From: Trichormus sp. NMC-1
GTDB lineage: Bacteria > Cyanobacteriota > Cyanobacteriia > Cyanobacteriales > Nostocaceae
Reading direction: 5' to 3'
Length of the DNA stretch: 64,000 bases
Assembly: GCF_001858025.1 (NCBI RefSeq)
Contig: NZ_LZQD01000008.1
Coordinates: 1-64,000 of the forward strand
The notes below the pieces were generated by a model that saw only the letters and a list, made by a program, of their open reading frames with translations, was not told where the DNA came from and ran no database searches. A program made the translations under genes and the position numbers. Below are positions 19,142 through 28,576 of the stretch, piece after piece. How positions within the stretch are numbered: the stretch's first letter is position 1; the number at the start of each line of letters is the position of its first letter.

Positions 19142-19949
19142 AGGGTAACAATTAGTGGTCAGTTGTTTGATGCGACTGACTATTAATCAATTTGGGAACA
19201 TGACTTATAGATGTACGTTAGCGATCGCATTATATCGTAACTTATTTGTATATTTAATTACTCAAATATCTTATTTTTATAGATATAGGAATAGTATAAT
19301 GAGCTTTAATGCTGTAATATTTATTGTTGCTAAATTATATTTGAGAATTTTCTCAGGTTAATTATACTAAAAACTTGCTGGAGCTTTAATTTTGAATAAT
19401 CGTTTAAAGCTATATGATAAAAAGCTTTCAGAATTAAGACACCAACTCATCTATTAGCTGTTCACAGTATTCACCAAGTGCAAAAAAGCCAATCTTCACA
19501 GTATTTACATCAATCTTTGCAGAAATTTCACTAAAAGTAGTAGTAACTTTGGCCACATCCATACTATTCTTACTAATAAGTTAAATGTTACCTCGTCACA
19601 AACAAGTTAAGGCCAATTCTTATTTGTCAGTGAGCAATCATTCTTAAAAGAATTCTGATAATCAGAGTAGGAAATACTATTTTTATCAATTCGATCGCCT
19701 TTGGCACTTTGCCTAGTGCTATTGCGTAGCATTTTAATGCTTAATTCATTCCTACTCAAAAACAGTAAAGAGGTATATTTAAGACCTATAAATTTAAGGA
19801 TTATTACGAATTGACAAAAGCAATTTCACCTTAATTCCTTACTAACGACGTTAGCTATACAAAGGGACAGCCAATCAAGAGATTTACCAGGCAATTCCCA
19901 GAACACCTAAAAAAACACCCCTCGAATTACTGAATAGGTATCACAAACC
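19142..19949. other. Gene-poor 808-bp stretch before the giant surface protein
   Basis: No full gene is supported. The region is AT-rich and may hold the promoter and leader of the SdrD-type gene; TTGACA at about 19811 is a possible -35 element but lacks a convincing -10. A reading frame at 19155-19361 has no ribosome-binding site and an unlikely composition. A 42-codon frame on the minus strand (19434-19562) is listed separately. Confidence 0.5.
19434..19562 (-). CDS. Possible 42-residue small protein or gene remnant
   Basis: The minus strand encodes MDVAKVTTTFSEIS, then about 28 more residues ending EYCEQLIDELVS, with a protein-like alternation of hydrophobic and charged residues. It is too short to assign, and the ribosome-binding site is weak. 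It may be a small protein or the tail of a decayed gene. Confidence 0.25.
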   Translation of the reverse strand: MDVAKVTTTFSEISAKIDVNTVKIGFFALGEYCEQLIDELVS

Positions 19950-22900
19950 ATGGCCGATAATTTCTCAATCTTTAACTCAACATTACAGGATACAGTTGGC
20001 GAAAGAATCGTCGACTACGACATCTCAAATACTACAAGATTTGGTTTACCCAGCTACGTAAATGTCACCATCTCCAACGGCGGACTGCTGAATGGATCTT
20101 ATGATGCTTGGTGTGCTAACAGTATAGTTCAGATGAGTACGGGAACTACCATTTACACTGCTGCAACTTATTCCACTTATGAAATTATACCTACTGGCGT
20201 ACTTCAAAATGACTCACAAACACTAATTCGCTCATCTACCGATACCGATCAATTCCTGAATAAACTTCAGCAAATCAACTGGTTATTTAACAACGTTACA
20301 GAAAAAGCAAATCTCTCAACAACGAATGCCAATGCATACGTCTACAATAATGTTACCTACTTCCGAGGAGATATACAGTTAGCCCTCTGGAAAATACTAG
20401 GTGACCAAATTCCTACTGACTTGACCACTTTGGGAACCACTTATGATAAAACCTTTGCAAAAGCAAATGCTCTTGTTCAGGCAGCTGTAACTAATGGCAG
20501 CACATTTGTGCCAGTGGCTGGCCAAGATATTGCTGTAATTGTCGCTGGTAAAGATGCTAATGGTAATTCAGTGCAGCCTCTTTTCTTGGAAGTCAAGACA
20601 GCGGGTATTGGCGATTTTGTTTGGGAAGACCTGAATGCGAATGGAATTCAGGACGCTAACGAATCAGGAATTGATGGCGCAACTGTTACATTACTCAATG
20701 CCAGCGGTGATGTTCTCGGTACTACTACCACCGGAGACAACCCCAACACAGCAGCAATTGAGAAGGGTTGGTATCAGTTTGGACCCCTGCTGCCTAATAT
20801 CACTGTTAACTATAACTCTTCTGGTGGCTCTACTGTTACTAATAGTCCTAATGGCTCTTATCAGGTGAGATTTACCTTGCCAACCGACTTTAATACAGTC
20901 AGTCCCTACCTGCAAGGCAGCAACACATCTTTCGATTCCAACGCCAACCCCAGCAATAATTTTACTTCCACGCCTATTATTTTACGTGGTGGAGAGATTA
21001 ACAACACCATTGATGCAGGCTTCTACAAAAAAGCCTCATTAGGAGACTTCGTATTCAACGATGGTAACAACAACGGCATCCAAGATGCAGGTGAAGCAGG
21101 AGTAGGTGGAGTCACAGTCGAGTTAATCAACCCCGCAAATGGCAGTGTCATTGCTACAACCACCACAGATGGCACTGGTGCTTACACCTTCACAGGCTTA
21201 ACCCCCGGAAACTACCAAGTTAAATTCACATCACCAACAGGTTATGTTTTCAGCACAGCGAACCAAGGTGGAGACGATACTGTAGATTCTGATGCCAACA
21301 CCAGCACAGGCTTGACTCAAACAGTCACCCTGACAAGTGGAGAATTCAACGGCACATTAGACGCAGGTTTAGTCCAACTAGCCAGCTTGGGAGACAAAGT
21401 TTTCCATGACCTAGATGCAGATGGCATCCAAGATGCAGGGGAACAAGGCATTGCTAACGCTAGTGTCAACCTGTTAGATACAGCAGGTAACGTCATTGCT
21501 ACCACCACGACAGACGGTGACGGACTCTACTCCTTCAACGACCTGCAACCAGGGGATTACAAAGTTCAGTTTGTTCAACCCAATGACTTCACTAACGTAA
21601 GTACCGCTAATGTTGGTGTTGATGATAGCGTTGATAGCGATGCGGCTGGTAACTTAACCACTGGAGTTATTAACCTATCTCCTGGAGAAAATGACACCAC
21701 AGTTGATGCAGGCTTCTACAACACAGCCTCATTGGGAGACTTCGTATTTAACGATGGTAACAACAACGGCATCCAAGATGCAGGTGAAGCAGGAGTTAGT
21801 GGGGTAACAGTAGAGTTAATCAACCCCGCAGATGGCAGTGTCATTGCTACAACCACCACAGATGAGACCGGTGCTTACACCTTCACAGGCTTAACCCCCG
21901 GAGACTACCAAGTTAAATTCACATCACCAACAGGTTATGTTTTCAGCACAGCGAACCAAGGTGGAGACGATACTGTAGATTCTGATGCCAACACCAGCAC
22001 AGGCTTGACTCAAACAGTCACCCTGACAAGTGGAGAATTCAACGGCACATTAGACGCAGGTTTAGTCCAACTAGCCAGCTTGGGAGACAAAGTTTTCCAT
22101 GACCTAGATGCAGATGGCATCCAAGATGCAGGGGAACAAGGCATTGCTAACGCTAGTGTCAACCTGTTAGATACAGCAGGTAACGTCATTGCTACCACCA
22201 CTACAGACGGTGACGGATTGTATTCCTTCACAAACCTGCAACCAGGAGACTACAAAGTTCAGTTTGTTCAACCCAATGACTTCACTAACGTAAGTACCGC
22301 TAATGTTGGTGTTGATGATAGCGTTGATAGCGATGCGGCTGGTAACTTAACCACTGGAGTTATTAACCTATCTCCTGGAGAAAATGACACCACAGTTGAT
22401 GCAGGCTTCTACAACACAGCCTCACTGGGAGACTTTGTATTCAACGATGCTAACAACAACGGCATTCAAGATGCAGGTGAAGCAGGAATTGGTGAAGTCA
22501 CAGTCGAATTAATCAACCCCACAGATGGCAGTGTCATTGCTACAACCACCACAGATGGCACTGGTGCTTACACCTTCACAGGCTTAACCCCCGGAGACTA
22601 CCAAGTTAAATTCACATCACCAACAGGTTATGTTTTCAGCACAGCGAACCAAGGTGGAGACGATACTGTAGATTCTGATGCCAACACCAGCACAGGCTTG
22701 ACTCAAACAGTCACCCTGACAAGTGGAGAATTCAACGGCACATTAGACGCAGGTTTAGTCCAACTAGCCAGCTTGGGAGACAAAGTTTTCCATGACCTAG
22801 ATGCAGATGGCATCCAAGATGCAGGGGAACAAGGCATTGCTAACGCTAGTGTCAACCTGTTAGATACAGCAGGTAACGTCATTGCTACCACCACTACAGA

Positions 22901-25900
22901 CGGTGACGGATTGTATTCCTTCACAAACCTGCAACCAGGAGACTACAAAGTTCAGTTTGTTCAACCCAATGACTTCACTAACGTAAGTACCGCTAATGTT
23001 GGTGTTGATGATAGCGTTGATAGCGATGCGGCTGGTAACTTAACCACTGGAGTTATTAACCTATCTCCTGGAGAAAATGACACCACAGTTGATGCAGGCT
23101 TCTACAACACAGCCTCACTGGGAGACTTTGTATTTAACGATGGGAACAACAACGGCATTCAAGATGCTGGTGAAGCAGGAATTGGTGAAGTCACAGTCGA
23201 ATTAATCAACCCCACAGATGGCAGTGTCATTGCTACAACCACCACAGATGGCACTGGTGCTTACACCTTCACAGGCTTAACCCCCGGAGACTACCAAGTT
23301 AAATTCACATCACCAACAGGTTATGTTTTCAGCACAGCGAACCAAGGTGGAGACGATACTGTAGATTCTGATGCCAACACCAGCACAGGCTTGACTCAAA
23401 CAGTCACCCTGACAAGTGGAGAATTCAACGGCACATTAGACGCAGGTTTAGTCCAACTAGCCAGCTTGGGAGACAAAGTTTTCCATGACCTAGATGCAGA
23501 TGGCATCCAAGATGCAGGGGAACAAGGCATTGCTAACGCTAGTGTCAACCTGTTAGATACAGCAGGTAACGTCATTGCTACCACCACGACAGACGGTGAC
23601 GGACTCTACTCCTTCAACGACCTGCAACCAGGGGATTACAAAGTTCAGTTTGTTCAACCCAATGACTTCACTAACGTAAGTACCGCTAATGTTGGTGTTG
23701 ATGATAGCGTTGATAGCGATGCGGCTGGTAACTTAACCACTGGAGTTATTAACCTATCTCCCGGAGAAAATGACACCACAGTTGATGCAGGCTTCTACAA
23801 CACAGCCTCATTGGGAGACTTCGTATTTAACGATGGTAACAACAACGGCATCCAAGATGCAGGTGAAGCAGGAGTTAGTGGGGTAACAGTAGAGTTAATC
23901 AACCCCGCAGATGGCAGTGTCATTGCTACAACCACCACCAATACTAACGGTGGCTACCAATTCAGTGGCTTAACTCCCGGAGACTACCAAGTCCAATTCA
24001 CCGCCCCAACAGGTTATAGTTTCAGCACATCTGACCAAGGTGGAAATGATGCTGTAGACTCCGATGCTAACACCAGCACAGGCTTAACCCAAACAGTCAC
24101 CCTGACATCCGGAGATTTCAACGGCACATTAGATGCAGGTTTAGTACCACTAGCCAGCTTGGGTAACTTTGTCTTTGAAGACAAAAACGCCAACGGCATT
24201 CAAGATGCTGGTGAAGCAGGTATAAACAATGCCACAGTCAACTTATTGGATGCAAATGGTAATTTCATTGCCACCACCAGCACCAATGGCAGTGGACTAT
24301 ATTCCTTCACCAACCTGCAACCAGGAGACTACAAAGTTCAGTTTGTTCAACCCAATGACTTCACTAACGTAAGTACCGCTAATGTTGGTGTTGATGATAG
24401 CGTTGATAGCGATGCGGCTGGTAACTTAACCACTGGAGTTATTAACCTATCTCCTGGAGAAAATGACACCACAGTTGATGCAGGCTTCTACAACACAGCC
24501 TCATTGGGAGACTTCGTATTTAACGATGGGAACAACAATGGCATTCAAGATGCTGGAGAAACTGGTTTAGAAGATGTCATCGTAGACTTAATCAACCCCG
24601 CAGATGGCAGTGTCATTACCAGCACCACAACAGATGCTAATGGTAACTACCAATTTAGTGGCTTAACTCCCGGAGACTACCAAGTCCAATTCACCGCCCC
24701 AGAAGGTTACAGCTTCACCAGAGATAACGAGGGAAATAATGATGCCAAAGATAGCGATGCTAACCCCAGCACAGGCTTAACCCAAACAGTCACCCTGACA
24801 TCAGGACAATTCAACGACACATTAGATGCAGGTTTGGTAAGACGAGCCAGCTTGGGTGATTTTGTCTTTGAAGATAGCAACGCCAACGGCATTCAAGATG
24901 ATGGAGAAACAGGTATAGGTGGTGCCACTGTCAAACTATTGAATGCAACTGGCACTACTGTCATCTCTAGTACCACTACAGACAGTGATGGCCTTTACTC
25001 CTTCACCAACCTGCTACCAGGAGACTACAAAATTCAGTTTGTCCAACCCACTGGCTTTAACGGCGTAAGTCCTACTAATGTTGGTGGTGATGATAGCGTT
25101 GATAGTGATGGACTCATCTCCGATGTTGTGAATCTGTCTCCTGGAGAAAATGACACCACAGTTGATGCAGGTTTCTACAAGACAGCTTCATTAGGAGACT
25201 TTGTATTCAACGATTCCAGCAAGAACGGCATTCAAGATGCTGGTGAAGACGGAGTAGCCGGTGTAACCGTTACCCTGATCGGTGGGGGAGCAGATGGACT
25301 AATTAGTACCACTGCGGACAACACCACTGAGACCAAAACTACCGATACGAGTGGCAACTACAACTTCACTGGACTCACACCTGGTCAACAATATCAAGTC
25401 CAATTCTCTAATTTGCCTACAGGATATCAGTTTACTCAAGCTAACGTAGGTATTGATGATGCTGTAGATTCTGATGCTAATACCACCACTGGCAAAACCC
25501 AGATTGTCACTCTTGCTTCTGGGGAAAACAATACTACTGTGGATGCAGGGATTTCTCAAATCGCTCCCCCCACTGTCAGAATTGGCGATCGCGTTTGGTA
25601 CGACACCAATGGAAATGGTATCCAAGAAACGGGTGAATCTGGTGTTGCCGGAGTCAGTGTTAAGCTCTTTAGCCAAGCTGGTACTCAAATCGGAACAGCA
25701 ACAACCGATGCCGACGGTCTATACGAATTTACTGTCAACACCAATAACACCTACAGTGTTCAATTTGTTCAACCCACTGGCTTTGATGGATTCACCACTG
25801 CCAATGTAGGTAACAGTGCGGTTGATAGTAATGTTGTTAATGCCAACGGCTCAACGACTCAATTCTTCGTCGGTACAGCTGACAACTTCACCATTGATGC

Positions 25901-27572
25901 GGGACTAATCAAAAATATCAGCGACTTGTCGATTACCAAAACCGACGGTTTGACCACAGTAGCTCCCGGACAGCAAATAACCTATACCATCGTTGTCGCC
26001 AACAATGGTCTAATGACTGCCACCGATGCCCTCGTTAGCGATATCATACCCAGCCTGCTGACAAATGTTACCTGGACAAGTGTGGCCACCGGAGGAGCTA
26101 GAAACAATCAACTCAGTGGTACAGGCAACATCAACGATTATGTGACTCTGACAGGTGGTAGTAGCATCACTTACACAGTGAACGCTACAGTAGGTGCTAG
26201 TCCTAGCTCATCTAGTTCCTCCGTTTCTTCAACCACCACTTTTGACTTCACTGGTAATAGTTTTACAACTGGAGCCAATGGTAATAGCCGGACGTTCACA
26301 AAGGACGGTATTTCTGTTAACGCACGTGCCTTTAGCCGTGTAGATGGTACAAATGGAGCTTGGAGTACTGCTTATCTCGGTAGCTATAGTGGTGGTTTAG
26401 GTGTTACCGACAGCAGCGAAACTGGTACTTTTCATCGCGTTGATAACGGCGGTGGCAGAGATAACTACGTCCTATTCCGATTCTCTGAATCAGTTATCAT
26501 TGATAGGGCTTATCTGGAATACGTCGTTAATGACAGTGACATCTCCGTGTGGATCGGTAACTTTAACAGTCCTGTCACTAATTTAAGCGACTCTATTCTC
26601 AGCAGCTTTGGCTTCACTGAAGTTAACTTGGGTGGTAGCAGTAGTCGCTGGGCGAATATCAATGCTGCTAACAATGTTGGTAACACTTTAGTTATCGCCG
26701 CTAAGACGGATGATACAAACGATCAATTCAAGATTGAGTATTTAGATGTTCAGAAATATGTTGCACCAACAACAACTTCTCTGATCAACACTGCTACAGT
26801 CACTCCTCCCACAGGGTTCACTGATACCAATCCTAACAATAACAGTGCCACAGATACTGACACCTTGATTAACGCCCCTGGTGTGCGTACTCCAGGCTTC
26901 TGGCAAAATACAGAGTGGCAGAAGTTCTGGGATGGTATTCAAGGCAACGAACCATCACAAAAAACACAGCCCAATTTCCCAGGCAGTGATCTTCTGTTCG
27001 CACCTTATACCAACTCCGAGCAACCTGGAAAAGTTCTTGATCCAGTCAGAGGACAATATGACATCGGTTTACTCATCGGTGACTACAACCGCAACGGTAA
27101 AACTGATACAGGTGAGAACACAATCTTCTATACTCTCAATCAAGCACGCCAGATTGTTGATTCCTCACAACACCCCAACACAGATAAGCGTTACGATCTT
27201 GGTCGTTCCTTGGTTGCTGGTTGGTTGAATTATCTCGCTGGCAACCCCATTGACACTGCGAATGCGACTGATAAGGATGAACGATACTATATCAACGAAG
27301 GCATCAACTGGTTACAAGGCTTCACTCCAGACGAAAATGGCGATAAGAAAGGTGATGGCGCGATATTCCGAATGACGGGCAGCACTGTTAGTAGCCCTCA
27401 GCTTGCTAATAGCTTCTGGAATCTAGGTATTTCCAGTGCCTCCAGTTTACCAAGCGCCTATAGATCCAACACCAATGTTCTCTATCCCTTAGATTCTGGT
27501 AGTGTAATTAATACCAACCTGGATAATTACAACAACGGTCTTGGTCTTGCAGATGGAGTTGTCTCTGGATGA
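19950..27572 (+). CDS. Giant SdrD-B-like repeat surface protein
   Basis: This 2540-residue protein has a distinct N-terminal domain (about 1-215), then some 15 SdrD B-like domains (about 218-1985), each opening like GDFVFNDGNNNGIQDAGEAG; these acidic loops bind calcium in staphylococcal SdrD. A DUF11-like domain (about 1990-2095), a beta-rich domain (about 2097-2270) and a C-terminal segment starting TPGFWQNTEWQKFWDG follow. It has no N-terminal signal peptide, LPXTG or PEP-CTERM, so type I export by a C-terminal signal is possible. The N-terminal domain has WCAN (C55) and DIQLALW (Q143), similar to the Cys-Gln pair of thioester adhesion domains. An adhesive or sheath role is inferred. Confidence 0.85.
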   Translation: MADNFSIFNSTLQDTVGERIVDYDISNTTRFGLPSYVNVTISNGGLLNGSYDAWCANSIVQMSTGTTIYTAATYSTYEIIPTGVLQNDSQTLIRSSTDTDQFLNKLQQINWLFNNVTEKANLSTTNANAYVYNNVTYFRGDIQLALWKILGDQIPTDLTTLGTTYDKTFAKANALVQAAVTNGSTFVPVAGQDIAVIVAGKDANGNSVQPLFLEVKTAGIGDFVWEDLNANGIQDANESGIDGATVTLLNASGDVLGTTTTGDNPNTAAIEKGWYQFGPLLPNITVNYNSSGGSTVTNSPNGSYQVRFTLPTDFNTVSPYLQGSNTSFDSNANPSNNFTSTPIILRGGEINNTIDAGFYKKASLGDFVFNDGNNNGIQDAGEAGVGGVTVELINPANGSVIATTTTDGTGAYTFTGLTPGNYQVKFTSPTGYVFSTANQGGDDTVDSDANTSTGLTQTVTLTSGEFNGTLDAGLVQLASLGDKVFHDLDADGIQDAGEQGIANASVNLLDTAGNVIATTTTDGDGLYSFNDLQPGDYKVQFVQPNDFTNVSTANVGVDDSVDSDAAGNLTTGVINLSPGENDTTVDAGFYNTASLGDFVFNDGNNNGIQDAGEAGVSGVTVELINPADGSVIATTTTDETGAYTFTGLTPGDYQVKFTSPTGYVFSTANQGGDDTVDSDANTSTGLTQTVTLTSGEFNGTLDAGLVQLASLGDKVFHDLDADGIQDAGEQGIANASVNLLDTAGNVIATTTTDGDGLYSFTNLQPGDYKVQFVQPNDFTNVSTANVGVDDSVDSDAAGNLTTGVINLSPGENDTTVDAGFYNTASLGDFVFNDANNNGIQDAGEAGIGEVTVELINPTDGSVIATTTTDGTGAYTFTGLTPGDYQVKFTSPTGYVFSTANQGGDDTVDSDANTSTGLTQTVTLTSGEFNGTLDAGLVQLASLGDKVFHDLDADGIQDAGEQGIANASVNLLDTAGNVIATTTTDGDGLYSFTNLQPGDYKVQFVQPNDFTNVSTANVGVDDSVDSDAAGNLTTGVINLSPGENDTTVDAGFYNTASLGDFVFNDGNNNGIQDAGEAGIGEVTVELINPTDGSVIATTTTDGTGAYTFTGLTPGDYQVKFTSPTGYVFSTANQGGDDTVDSDANTSTGLTQTVTLTSGEFNGTLDAGLVQLASLGDKVFHDLDADGIQDAGEQGIANASVNLLDTAGNVIATTTTDGDGLYSFNDLQPGDYKVQFVQPNDFTNVSTANVGVDDSVDSDAAGNLTTGVINLSPGENDTTVDAGFYNTASLGDFVFNDGNNNGIQDAGEAGVSGVTVELINPADGSVIATTTTNTNGGYQFSGLTPGDYQVQFTAPTGYSFSTSDQGGNDAVDSDANTSTGLTQTVTLTSGDFNGTLDAGLVPLASLGNFVFEDKNANGIQDAGEAGINNATVNLLDANGNFIATTSTNGSGLYSFTNLQPGDYKVQFVQPNDFTNVSTANVGVDDSVDSDAAGNLTTGVINLSPGENDTTVDAGFYNTASLGDFVFNDGNNNGIQDAGETGLEDVIVDLINPADGSVITSTTTDANGNYQFSGLTPGDYQVQFTAPEGYSFTRDNEGNNDAKDSDANPSTGLTQTVTLTSGQFNDTLDAGLVRRASLGDFVFEDSNANGIQDDGETGIGGATVKLLNATGTTVISSTTTDSDGLYSFTNLLPGDYKIQFVQPTGFNGVSPTNVGGDDSVDSDGLISDVVNLSPGENDTTVDAGFYKTASLGDFVFNDSSKNGIQDAGEDGVAGVTVTLIGGGADGLISTTADNTTETKTTDTSGNYNFTGLTPGQQYQVQFSNLPTGYQFTQANVGIDDAVDSDANTTTGKTQIVTLASGENNTTVDAGISQIAPPTVRIGDRVWYDTNGNGIQETGESGVAGVSVKLFSQAGTQIGTATTDADGLYEFTVNTNNTYSVQFVQPTGFDGFTTANVGNSAVDSNVVNANGSTTQFFVGTADNFTIDAGLIKNISDLSITKTDGLTTVAPGQQITYTIVVANNGLMTATDALVSDIIPSLLTNVTWTSVATGGARNNQLSGTGNINDYVTLTGGSSITYTVNATVGASPSSSSSSVSSTTTFDFTGNSFTTGANGNSRTFTKDGISVNARAFSRVDGTNGAWSTAYLGSYSGGLGVTDSSETGTFHRVDNGGGRDNYVLFRFSESVIIDRAYLEYVVNDSDISVWIGNFNSPVTNLSDSILSSFGFTEVNLGGSSSRWANINAANNVGNTLVIAAKTDDTNDQFKIEYLDVQKYVAPTTTSLINTATVTPPTGFTDTNPNNNSATDTDTLINAPGVRTPGFWQNTEWQKFWDGIQGNEPSQKTQPNFPGSDLLFAPYTNSEQPGKVLDPVRGQYDIGLLIGDYNRNGKTDTGENTIFYTLNQARQIVDSSQHPNTDKRYDLGRSLVAGWLNYLAGNPIDTANATDKDERYYINEGINWLQGFTPDENGDKKGDGAIFRMTGSTVSSPQLANSFWNLGISSASSLPSAYRSNTNVLYPLDSGSVINTNLDNYNNGLGLADGVVSG
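21036..25187. repeat. Six 693-bp tandem repeats coding paired SdrD-B domains
   Basis: Unit starts lie at 21036, 21729, 22422, 23115, 23808 and 24501; five periods are exactly 693 bp and the last is 687. Each codes two alternating domain types (FVFNDGNNNG and KVFHDLDADG). The first four units are almost identical at nucleotide level, which points to recent duplication or gene conversion; later units diverge. Confidence 0.9.
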
Positions 27573-27634
27573 ATCGCATAAATGACTAGCAATAGCAATT
27601 TCGGCGATAGTGCTTTCTGCTTGAACTAGACAAT

Positions 27635-27663
27635 CCCCTGCTAAACTAAAATTTTGGCAGGGG
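27635..27663. terminator. Hairpin after the giant surface protein gene
   Basis: CCCCTGC (27635-27641) pairs with GCAGGGG (27657-27663), followed by TTT. It sits about 60 bases past the stop of the 2540-residue protein and before the NRPS locus, so it may separate the two transcripts. Confidence 0.5.
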
Positions 27664-27745
27664 TTTGCCATAATAATAATCTTTGTTATAGGCAATTGAA
27701 AAAACCTGCCCAAAGTATTAATTTAGTCAATAATTTAGATTAATT

Positions 27746-28522
27746 ATGAAGAATATAAAAGATACCTCTCTAGAGTCCTATGCAAATCCTGAAAGATTCT
27801 GGAGGAGTTTTTTACACGGTTTCACAGCCCCTGCCACATTACCTGGGTTGACACCTTCCTCCTCATCCCACCTATCCCATGCAACCCAAGAAATTCGCCT
27901 GTCAAGCAGTAAAACTTCGGATTTAACAACTTTTTCCCAAAACAATAAATTAAGCCTTTATAGTCTCATTAAAGCGGCAGTGGCTTTACTTTTGAGTCAC
28001 TATACTAGAGAAACAGATATTCTGTTTGGTGCAACCACCGAAAAACCTGATTTTTATATTGTACCTGTGCGAGTTTCCGTTGCACCTGATGCTTCAGTTT
28101 TATCCTGGCTGAAAAACATACAGAGACAATGGTCTACTTTGACAGAGTATGAATATATTCCCCTAGAACAAATTCGACAATATAGTGAAATTCCCCCAGA
28201 ATTACCATTATTTGAGATGCTGGTAATATTTGGAAATTATGAAAAATTAGAATGTTTTGAATATCCTTTGATATTATCTGTTGATGCAGAATCAGATTTA
28301 TTACTAAAAATTAATTATCAACAAACTCGATTTGCCGATGATGCCATAGCTCGAATGTTAGGACATCTAGAAACTCTATTAACAAATATAATTAATCTTC
28401 CTGAACAAACTCTTGCTGATATTCCTCTAATTACAGAAAAAGAAAGACATCAATTATTAATTGAATGGAATCAGACTGAGGTAGATTATCCCCAAGATAA
28501 ATGTATCCATCAATCTAGTTGA
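27746..28522 (+). CDS. NRPS fragment: C-terminal half of a condensation domain
   Basis: The 258-residue product matches the C-terminal half of a condensation-type domain. It opens with RFWRSFLHGFTAPATLPG, runs through DILFGATTEKPDFYIVPVRV and ends ADIPLITEKERHQLLIEWNQ, the standard C-to-A linker. The HHxxxDG half is missing, as in some loading modules. The frame should continue into an adenylation domain but stops at TGA within a 58-bp repeat. Whether the initial part is a true starter module or a truncated one cannot be told. Confidence 0.7.
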   Translation: MKNIKDTSLESYANPERFWRSFLHGFTAPATLPGLTPSSSSHLSHATQEIRLSSSKTSDLTTFSQNNKLSLYSLIKAAVALLLSHYTRETDILFGATTEKPDFYIVPVRVSVAPDASVLSWLKNIQRQWSTLTEYEYIPLEQIRQYSEIPPELPLFEMLVIFGNYEKLECFEYPLILSVDAESDLLLKINYQQTRFADDAIARMLGHLETLLTNIINLPEQTLADIPLITEKERHQLLIEWNQTEVDYPQDKCIHQSS

Positions 28523-28571
28523 ATGGAATCAGACGGAGGTAGATTATCCCCAAGATAAATGTATCCATCAA
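28456..28571. repeat. Two copies of the 58-bp unit at the first C/A junction
   Basis: The unit codes VEWNQTEVDYPQDKCIHQ in one frame. The first copy has CAGACTGAGG, the second CAGACGGAGG. Because 58 is not a multiple of three, the second copy brings TGA into frame and ends the upstream ORF. The same unit forms an 11-copy array at 34903-35548. Confidence 0.85.
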
Positions 28572-28576
28572 TTATT

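Noticed and set aside
19811-19840. Promoter (TTGACA) for the giant surface protein
   Set aside because: No acceptable -10 hexamer at the right spacing, and the region is AT-rich, so the match may be chance.
21317-24892. Repeated minus-strand frames of 60-75 codons inside the SdrD-type gene
   Set aside because: They recur at exactly 693-bp intervals and mirror the coding repeats on the plus strand; they have no ribosome-binding sites and are shadows.
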